Assembly: GCA_024345305.1 (NCBI GenBank)
Contig: BRON01000005.1
Span: 372,001-436,000, forward strand
Length of the DNA stretch: 64,000 nucleotides
Direction of reading: 5' to 3'
From: Mrakia gelida
Lineage: Eukaryota; Basidiomycota; Tremellomycetes; Cystofilobasidiales; Mrakiaceae
The translations under genes and the position numbers were made by a program. Position 1 is the first letter of the stretch. Each line of letters opens with the position of its first letter. Below the pieces are notes generated by a model that worked only from the letters and a program-made list of their open reading frames with translations, was not told the origin of the DNA and did no database searches. Shown in pieces: positions 56,822 to 64,000 of the stretch.

Positions 56822-58472
56822 CTACTGCTGAACAACCAACCTCGTCCCCTCCACCGCCTCCTCATCCTCATCCCCAACAAACCCACCGAAGTACTCCCCT
56901 AGTACAGCAAACCAGCACCCCCCAATCTGCATGTGCTCTCCAGCGCACCACTCCCTCTTCAACCTCCCGCTCTCGTGCAGCACCTTCAGTCCGAGCCAGT
57001 CCTCTTTGTAGAGCTGTTGTTCCTCCATTGGGATTTCGATCTCCTCGTCGTCGGCGGCGGCGTCGATTGGGGAAGAAGAGTTGGGGTCGAGAAAAGAGGA
57101 GGAGGACGAGGACGATTTTGGAGCGATGGAACCGAACCAGGACGAGATGGGTGGGATGGCGGTTGTTTCGTTGGTGAAGCGGAGGAGGACGAGTTTGGAG
57201 AGGGAGGAGAGGTTGGATGCGTAGGTGGTGTTTTTGGAGGGGGAGGGGAGCTCGTTGTTGATTAGGGGGAGGAAGCTGGGAGGGAGGGAGGGACGAAAGG
57301 AGCGAGTTCGAGTCAGCGGCGATAATTCGGATGGGAGCGATGCGAGAGCTGGTGCGTCACAGAGAGAATATTGCGGCTAGACAGAACATACTAGCGACAG
57401 GTTTGAGGAAGAGAGCGCGTAGGAGGAGAGGGCTGGGAAGGGGGGAAAGGGGGGGGGGGGGCGAGCGAGACGATGCGAGATAACGAGACGCGAACTCACG
57501 TGTTCTTCTCGAGGTACGCGTCGAGGTGGTTGGGATCCCTCCAGTACTGAGCTTGGACCAGATTCCTCTGCGCATAAGGTGTGTAGACTCCTCGTCGAGC
57601 GGTTGAGGAAGCGAGTTTGCAGATGAACTGGTCGCGTCGAAGAGAGAAGGCGAGGTGGCAGTCAGCGGCGAGACGAGAACGAACGAACAAAGCCAACGAT
57701 GTTTCTCGAAGGACGGAGAAGGAAGAAGGATACACTCACGTCGGTAGGCTTGCAAGTTGGGATGTCGGAAATCCCCATGTGCTGGGATCCAAAGGTGACT
57801 AGCGTGTGGACCGGAGGAGTGTTGTAAAGCTCGACGTAGGCTCGAAGGAATTGCCCTCCTTGGGAGAAGCCGATGGCTGAGAACTGATGAAGAAGAACAA
57901 AGGTCCCGACAGGACGTAAGATAATGGGGATCAGCGTTCTGAATCGATTCATAAGACCTCTCATTGAACGAGATGGAGGGAGGGAGCGAGGGAGGGAGGA
58001 CGAAGCTCAACTCACCCCTTCTGCCAAAGCTGGAATGCCCGCTAGCTGCTCAGCTACCAGAGCAATCTGCTCGTTGACGTTCCCAAAGAAGCCTGCCTTC
58101 CTGTCGTCTCCCTCGTCCTCTGAGATGAAGATGTTATGCACGAACACACCCTCGTAGAGCTCCTCGATGTCCGCCTTCGCTCCGAGCTGTCTCCGTCGTC
58201 CAACAGGGCAATCCGTCAGCTCTAGCGATTCTCGAGAAGAGAAAGTGTACATTGAGGGTGCTCACCATTCCGTCAGAGCCAGCGGAGTCGCCCAAACCGT
58301 GCCAGATTACGATGGGTCGACGTCGGGGAAGTGAGCTTGAGCTCGTCGAAGGGAGATCGGAGTTGACCTTCGAAAGCTGGACGAGGTCGGCATCCCTTCC
58401 TTCTGGACTGGAAGTAGGGAGAGCCGAAACTGAGGAGAGGATGGCAAGAGCTAGAGTGGAGTAGAGAAGCAT
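56822..58472 (-). CDS. PPT1: Palmitoyl-protein thioesterase
   Basis: This lysosomal/vacuolar enzyme removes S-palmitoyl groups during protein breakdown. Five exons encode about 380 residues. There is a signal peptide (MLLYSTLALAILSSVSALPTSS). Then come RRPIVIWHGLGDSAGSDGM with the oxyanion region, VNEQIALVAEQLAGI, the nucleophile elbow FSAIGFSQGGQFLRAYVELYN (G-x-S-x-G), VTFGSQHMGISDIPTC, the PPT motif YTPYAQRNLVQAQYWRDPNHLDAYLEKNTFLP, and near the C-terminus the catalytic His in CAGEHMQIG. An acidic insert (IDAAADDEEIEIPMEEQQ) precedes the last helix. One intron has a run of about 13 G on the plus strand near 57449. It is divergent from the aldo/keto reductase gene. Confidence 0.92.
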
Positions 58473-58793
58473 GGGCGTGAAGGTGGCTGTTGTGGTTGAA
58501 GTTCCAAAAGAAGGGAGGGGCCGAGGTCGAAGGGAGATCGAAGCTGCTTCCTCCTTCAGCTTCCTCGCCTGGAGGATCTGCGCAATTTTCCCAGACTTTC
58601 CGAGCGAGAGAATATTTCAAGTATACTCTACGACCGGTGGAGGTAAAGAAAATCCGGAAAGCAACCCCCGATGAATCAGCAGCCGAAAGAAAAAGTGGGC
58701 TGAGCTGAATCGTCACTGAACGCTTTCCACCGACCTCCATCTACTCCCTCTCCCTTCCCCCTCTTCCCTGCTCACCCCAACGCTTTCATAAAC
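58473..58793. promoter_or_regulatory. Divergent promoter, PPT1 / aldo-keto reductase
   Basis: 321 bp between head-to-head ATGs. A C/T-rich leader precedes the reductase gene. No TATA box is clear. Confidence 0.45.
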
Positions 58794-60561
58794 ATGTCCA
58801 AGACCTGGCCTACCGCTGCTCTCAACACTGGAGCTAAGATCCCTCTTCTGGGATATGGAACCTATGGTGGTCAGCTCTTTTTTTTCGCTGAGATCAAGAA
58901 CCGTGAAGCTGACCGATCCCTCCTCCCTCCCTCCCTTCAAGCTGTCGGAAAAGAGGTCATTCCCTTCCCTCTCGCCCCCTCTTTCGCTCAAGACGATGCT
59001 CACCTATCTTCCCTGACAGACCAACGACGCTGTCGTAGCTTCCATCAAGGAGGGCTTCACTCACATCGATACTGTTCGTGCTGCCTCCTGTTGCTCCCTC
59101 CCTCCGAACCTCGAGCTGTCATCGGATCTGACCGCTCGAATGGTCTCTTTCCTTTCTCTTCTCTTCGACGCGTACACAGGCTGCCATCTACAAGTGCGAG
59201 GACGCTGTCGGAACTGGAATCAAGGAGTCAGGCATTGACAGGTCGAAGCTCTTCGTTGTCTCGAAGCTCTGGTGAGTTGATCTCGTTCCTCGCACTTCCC
59301 CCTTCCTTCTCGCCAGCTCCTTTTCGAGCTTCTGCAAGGGAACGATGATAAGATAGAGCTCTCAATCATGACTGTAAACTGACCCTCGCACCGCTGCCTG
59401 CTCCCCTTTCTCGATCTCCCAGGCTCGACCGAAAGGGAGACGTTCGAGCTGCCCTCGACGAGACTCTCGCAAAGCTTCAAACCGACTACCTGGACTCTTA
59501 CCTTATTCACTGGCCTCAAACTTGGGACTCTGAGGGTTCGCTCTGTCTCGCGTTGGTCTCAGCATCTCCGGTCTGCTCGCTGACCTCGACGCCTGCACCT
59601 CTCTCATCTTCGTTCCTTCTTTGCAGGAAAGCCGACTCCCTACGGAACTCAGCCCGATTTCCACGCTGCTTGGAAGGAGATGTCTGCGATCTTCAAGGAG
59701 GGAAAGAAGCTCAAGTCGATCGGTGTCTCGTGAGCTCTTAGCGTCCTCGCTCGCTCGCTCGACCGTTTTTTTTCTCCTCACTGACGACGCGTCGATTGGG
59801 CTCCCTCCACAGCAACTTCTCCATCAAGACTCTCGAGGAGCTCAAGGCCAAGGCCGGAGATGACTACGTGGTTCCTGCTATCAATCAGGTCCGTCTTTTC
59901 TCCGTCTCCTTCATCCTCATGCAGTAACCCCAGGCGACGCTTACCTCGACCTCTCGTCTCGACGTGTTCCTCAGGTCGAGCTCTCGCCTGATCTGCCTCA
60001 GAACGAGCTTCTCGCCTACTGCAAGGAGAAGGGTATTCACGTCACCGCCTGGTCTCCTCTGTACGTGCTCGTTCGGCGCCTTCGATCATTCAACGGCCTC
60101 GCTGACCTTCGTTCGTTCGTTCGTTCGACGCGTCGCTTCCAGCGGAGGAGGAACTTCCAACCCCGCTACCGGAGGTTCTGTACTCTTGACCCACCCTAAG
60201 ATTGTCGCCATCGCTGAGGCTCACAAGGTCTCGACGGGACAAGTCCTCATTTCTTGGGCGATCCAGGTTCGTCTCTTTTCGCTCGTCTCCCTCCTCTTCT
60301 CCGCCTTTGCTCACCCACGTCTTCTGTCACGCTTTTCGTTGCTAGCGAGGAACCTCCGTCATCCCCAAATCCTCCTCGCCCGCTCGAATCGCTCAGAACG
60401 CGAAGATCATCACGCTCACGGAGGAGGAGATGATCGTCTTGAACGAGAAGCACAAGGACGCGGAAAACCCTCAGAGGGTCGCGAAGGGAGAGAGCAAGAC
60501 GAAGACGGCTCTTGGGTGGACTTATGAGCAGATGGGATGGGAGGAGAGGGAGAGGATGTAG
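58794..60561 (+). CDS. Aldo/keto reductase
   Basis: NADPH-dependent reductase of aldehydes or ketones; the substrate is not predictable. About nine exons encode roughly 320 residues. N-terminus: TWPTAALNTGAKIPLLGYGTYG, then AVGKETNDAVVASIKEGFTHIDTAAIYKCED, which carries the catalytic Asp and Tyr. Next are FVVSKLW (catalytic Lys), YLDSYLIHWPQTWD (catalytic His), [51 protein letters not shown], and the cofactor loop RGTSVIPKSSSPARIAQN. The tetrad is complete. The segment AVGKE is encoded by a 14-nt exon (58942-58955) between GTCAGC and GTCATT donors, needed to reach the family motif in frame. Two introns carry CGACGCGTCG palindromes. Confidence 0.92.
59785..59794. repeat. CGACGCGTCG palindrome
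   Basis: A perfect 10-bp palindrome in an intron of the aldo/keto reductase gene. Confidence 0.7.
60127..60136. repeat. CGACGCGTCG palindrome
   Basis: A perfect 10-bp palindrome in another intron of the aldo/keto reductase gene, about 340 bp from the previous copy. Confidence 0.7.
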
Positions 60562-60925
60562 AGGTCTCGAGTGCGTTTGACTTGGTTTGTGTCGGAGGGC
60601 AGGGCGTCGTCGCCTCGATTAGAATGACCCTTCGCCAGTATATCGTTGACCCAAGAGCCGAAGCTTCGGATCTTCAGGGTAATTCTTCCTTCATCGAAGC
60701 TCTCCGGACTCTCAAATGGTCTCAGCTAAGCGAGTCGGCGAGAAGAGAGACGCGACTGTGCTCGACGCGTCTTCCTCCTTCTCTCCTCACCCCTTCAGTC
60801 TTTCACTCGCAAGATTGTTTCTCGATACCTCAACGGCATATCTCATCACAGGTCGAAGTCCTTCTCCATCTCGGTGGCAAGCTGAAGGAGAAAGAAGGGT
60901 GAACGAAAGAACGAGGGGGGGTGGA
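60562..60925. other. Convergent intergenic region (AKR / BTB3)
   Basis: 364 bp between two stop codons. A plus-strand open frame (MTLRQYIVDPRAEASDLQG...) runs through it, but it has no splice or family support. It is treated as 3' UTR sequence. Confidence 0.4.
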
Positions 60926-62192
60926 TCAGCTGCCGACTGCGACGAACCCACCTCGACCAGGCGTAGAGGCAGAGAGAAAACGAGTCAACTCACTTCTATC
61001 TTCCTCTCCTCCCAATAAGCCCGAATCAGCGCATAGCACCCCTTCGCGAGCGTCGTCTTCATCGCCCTCGCGTGCTTGATACGCGCGTCGATCGCGTCCT
61101 CGTACGAATCCTGCTGGGCGAGATCTGTATGCAGATACCTCGAATCGAGGTCCCAGTCTATTCGGCAAGTCGAGCCACTCTTGCACGCTGGTTCGTGGAG
61201 CTTGTCAGGATCGTCTCTCATGGCGGAAGAGGAGAGGATCGAGAAAGCTTCGACTCGCAGGAGGAGAGAGCAGCCTGCTCGTGTCGAAAGCGGGCAGACG
61301 AGGGCAAGGAGTGGGAGAGAATCAGGTTGTGATACGCAGTACGGGACTGGGATAAGGATAGAAGACTGAAGAGTGTCTTTGGACATCGGTCGAGGATGCC
61401 AGCACGTCCCGTCCCTGCCGTCTTCGTAGCCGTTGATGAAGTCCGATCGTGTTTCCGGAGGGTAGAAGGCGAGATTGTTGAGGATCCAACGCACCGACGA
61501 CCTATCCAGCCGAAAGTCTTCTTGCAAGGCCAGCATGTCACGATCAGTGTCGTCCGCGTAAGGAGGGAAGTCGACATCGTGCTCGTACGGATCCGCGTCC
61601 TTGGGTTTGTCCTTTGCGGCGTCGAGTTCCTTCTCGTGTTTTGACCTAGCGATGAAGGCCGAGTGGGTAGCGGCCGAGATGGAGGGATGGTTGTACTGGG
61701 GGCAACGCGAAAGGGGTGAGAGAAGGCGAGGGAGCTCACCTTGTCGGCGAGAAGGAGCAAAGAACGAGTCTCAAGCAGGGTTGGGAACTTCTGAAAGAAA
61801 GAACTGAAACATGAGGGTATCAGGTCAGTACTTAGTCGCGTTTGCGAGGTCATGAAGACTCACAGGCCGTCGTAGAGGGCTCTTAAGAAGACCTCCCATT
61901 TCTCGACGTAATCCGCGAGCTTTATGGTTGGCATCCCTCCCTCCTCCCCTCCTGGTCCCTCCCCGACGAGCAGGGTATCGGCAAAGACTTCCGCCTTCTC
62001 CAGAACTCCTCGATGCACCTTGAAGAGTGTTGCTTCGACCTGAAGAAGCACGTTTCCGTCGGCGAAGAAGAAGGTGGTCGAAGGGGAGGGAGGGGGAGGA
62101 GGATCGTCCGAGTCGGCTTCGTTCTGAGCTGTTTTGCGCTTTTTGGGGGAGGAGGGGTTGCCGGACGTAGAGGAAGAAGCTCTGGGCGGCAT
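60926..62192 (-). CDS. BTB/POZ domain protein 3
   Basis: Four exons encode about 340 residues. A nuclear-type basic/acidic N-terminus (SSPKKRKTAQNEADSDD) leads into a BTB core: FFFADGNVLLQVEATLFKVHRGVLEKAEVFADTLL, MPTIKLADYVEKWEVFLRALYDG, then LSFFQKFPTLLETRSLLLLADKYNHPSISA. The VHRGVLEKAEVFADTL text is the clearest BTB signature of the three BTB genes. The C-terminal half (YADDTDRDMLALQEDFRLDRSS, CHPRPMSKDTLQSSIL, CRIDWDLDSRYLHTDLAQQDSYEDAIDARIK, AKGCYALIRAYWEERK) has several Cys and looks folded, but I do not recognise it. The last exon adds only I-G-S. Function unknown; a Cullin-3 adaptor role is possible. Confidence 0.8.
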
Positions 62193-63370
62193 ATTGACTT
62201 GAATGAGAGTGGTGAAGTCGATGAAGAGAGGGAGGGAAGAGGAGGAAGGAGGTCGTGGGTGTAAGGTCGTGAAAAGCAAAAGGTGCGAGCTCGCTCTTCC
62301 CTTCCCTCCAGCGCTCATGAGCTCAAACCGAGTTTGTTCTACATTTCAGACCTCCCATCGACACCTTAGGGCGACAATCAACGGCATCTGCATATCCTCA
62401 AGGCCATCGACGCCTTGACCGCCTTCTCCCCTCCCCTTGCCCTCTCTCTCGCCCGACCTCCCTCTTCCTCCTTCGCTCCCTTTCGATCGGACACCACTCT
62501 TCCAACCTGAGCTTTATCGCCCTGAAACCTTCACATCATTTGCATTCAAAACTAACGTCAGTGGTGAGCAGTCGAACTCGTCCCTCCGGTCCGTCATTCG
62601 TTCTATAGCGTCGATGGTTGAGCTCGATTCCCTTTCCCTCCCTCTCGCAGATCGCCGTCGAATCAAGCGCTGCCTCTCCCTCCTCGCACCCCCTTTGTAG
62701 ACGGTCGGCTCGACTGGAACCTCATCCCGGTGAGACTGTTGTGTGAATCGGAGTCCGCAAGTCCCTTGTTTGTTTCAATCGAAGAGGAGTCGAGAGGGCA
62801 GAGGAAGAACGGACGAGGAGGGTCGCGACTTTCCCTCCTTCGTTTCTGCCAATTTCGGCTGTAAACTCTCAGCGGGATCTAGCATCTCATATTTAGAGAG
62901 CAGATCTACCTCAGCTTTGCAACTCGGGTATGGGGAGACACGGACACGACTCTTCGCTTACCGATCTCGCGCGTCTTGTCTTCGCTTGACTCTGGTCCGT
63001 ATCCTTCCCACTGCCGGTCTCTATCCTTCTAAGACTCTTGGCTTACTATGATGTCCTCGTTCCCTTTCCCTTGCAGTCTGGACATGTCTCTTCTCGAAGA
63101 AGGTGTGGCCGAGACGCGTTCGGGCGCGTCGTCGATTCCAATCTCGACTGACAGCCTCTCTCTCCCTGCCTGCGCGCTCAACTCCGTTTGACTCCGCTTT
63201 TCCCAGTCGAAAAACTCGAAATTGGCAGGGATGAACGAGGGCATTTCGCGCTGACCTCTTTTGACCTCCAACCACATCAATCAAACTCGCGTCCCTCCTC
63301 AAACTTCGAACTTCACGTCGCCTTCGCTTTCAACTCGAACCCAAACCAACTCACACCAACACCAGCAAAA
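62193..63370. other. Long intergenic region with unclear short frames
   Basis: This 1.18-kb stretch is the longest without a confident gene. It has isolated splice-like signals on the plus strand (for example TTTGTAG|ACGGTCGGCTCG at about 62700, then GTGAGACTG) and a short open minus frame at 63029-63277. It also has inverted MluI-type motifs at 63113-63131. It could hold a degraded gene, a noncoding transcript, or just the two divergent promoters. Confidence 0.35.
63029..63277 (-). CDS. Possible small protein (82 residues), weak
   Basis: An ATG frame on the minus strand starts MWLEVKRGQREMPSFIPANF and continues EFFDWEKRSQTELSAQ. Its composition is more natural than that of most short frames here. 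It has no recognised family, no intron and overlaps splice-like signals on the other strand. It could be chance. It faces the gene at 63371 with about 90 bp between starts. Confidence 0.2.
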   Translation of the reverse strand: MWLEVKRGQREMPSFIPANFEFFDWEKRSQTELSAQAGRERLSVEIGIDDAPERVSATPSSRRDMSRLQGKGNEDIIVSQES

Positions 63371-64000
63371 ATGCTCACCAAACTCATCAAAACCAACATC
63401 GAGAAAACTTCTTCTCTCAAAAAGCCCAAAGGACTCTTCGCTCGAGCGGCTCACAAAGTCGCGAAGAGAACGAGGTCGCTTCTTTCTTCTAAGGCGAAGG
63501 ACGTCGCAGTGAGTCGTCTTCTGCTTTCTTCTCCTCTACGACTCTCGATAACTGTATACTGATTGTTTCTGGTCTATCTCTCAGACCTCCATCTCTACCA
63601 TCGAGCCTCTTCTCCCCCTCGGTCCAGCCTCGTTCCCTCAATCTCCCATCGACTTCCCTCGTCTCCCCAACACCCGCTCCTCCTCGAACCTCCTCATCAC
63701 CACCACCCATCACCGACCTCAACCCTCTTCTGGTATCCTCATCCCGACCGCCATCCTCCCTTCCTCTCCCATCTCCACCTCCTCTTCCGTCTCCTCCCTC
63801 GCCTCGTCTCCTCTCACTCCCTCGTCGAGCATCGAGCTCGGGGTCGCCTTGCCTCGAGTTGGGACCCGACTCACTCTCGATTCGAAGGGAGATTTGACTG
63901 GGGCTGGTGGTCACAGCTTCGGGAGGTGTCAGGATGCTGGGAAGTACGCTGTTGCGGAGAAGAAGATGAAGTACCGAGGTGAGTCTTCGGTTTGGACGCG
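63371..64000 (+). CDS. Hypothetical protein, 3' end off the window
   Basis: The N-terminus is very basic: MLTKLIKTNIEKTSSLKKPK, then GLFARAAHKVAKRTRSLLSSKAKDVA, joined across an intron (about 63510-63583) to TSISTIEPLLPLGPASF. A Ser/Thr/Pro-rich segment follows, then ELGVALPRVGTRLTLDSKGDL and a donor at about 63980, so at least one more exon lies outside. The basic amphipathic start could be a mitochondrial presequence or a nucleic-acid contact. I do not recognise a family. Confidence 0.55.

Noticed and set aside
57449..57462. Poly-G run
   Set aside because: It lies in a PPT1 intron and reads as the polypyrimidine tract on the coding strand. It is probably a simple repeat prone to length error.
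1..64000. CRISPR arrays, transposons, rRNA, tRNA
   Set aside because: I looked for regularly spaced repeats, terminal inverted repeats with transposase or reverse transcriptase text, and tRNA A/B boxes. None was convincing.

Overview
This window is nuclear DNA of a fungus, most likely a basidiomycete yeast close to Rhodotorula/Sporobolomyces (Microbotryomycetes). That placement is an inference. It rests on GC-rich sequence, genes split by many short introns (mostly 60-110 nt, GTGAGT or GTNCGT donors, a CTGAC-like branch site and CAG or AAG acceptors), pyrimidine-rich leaders, and strong use of CGA for arginine. No operon, plasmid, phage, transposon, CRISPR, rRNA or tRNA sequence was recognised. 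Coding regions were assembled by hand from open frames, splice consensus and family conservation. CDS coordinates therefore run from start to stop and include introns.

Layout, left to right: eIF3a (minus, cut by the left edge) diverges from a mitochondrial pyruvate carrier subunit. Prefoldin subunit 5 diverges from a diadenosine tetraphosphate phosphorylase (APA2 type). Then come a secreted GDSL esterase, a HAM1-like lipid-transfer-type protein, and the very large proteasome activator Blm10/PA200 (about 14.8-24.5 kb). Two tandem BTB proteins (minus) follow, then the CCA-adding enzyme, a large disordered protein with an N-terminal WDDDF motif, an F-box/LRR-like protein (minus), TAF12 and valyl-tRNA synthetase. 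The right part holds a Vps62-like membrane protein, an FHA protein of the Tos4/Plm2 type (minus), a Gvp36-like BAR protein, a Gyp1-like TBC Rab-GAP, palmitoyl-protein thioesterase (minus), an aldo/keto reductase, a third BTB protein (minus) and a partial hypothetical gene at the right edge.

Most genes are conserved housekeeping functions: translation (eIF3a, CCA1, ValRS), proteostasis (Blm10, prefoldin), Golgi and vacuole traffic (Gvp36, Gyp1, Vps62), mitochondria (MPC) and transcription (TAF12, FHA). They do not form a pathway cluster. Neighbours are often arranged head to head, with likely shared promoters.

I did not find a convincing new multi-gene system. The best observations are: (1) a perfect 10-bp palindrome, CGACGCGTCG, present at least nine times and only in introns or intergenic DNA; (2) a high density of microexons (7 to 20 nt) in unrelated genes; (3) two in-frame starts in the valyl-tRNA synthetase gene, the upstream one adding a mitochondrial-type presequence; (4) intron-like units downstream of BTB stop codons; (5) an APA2-type enzyme with an altered active-site motif; (6) a candidate 35-nt intron in the F-box gene.
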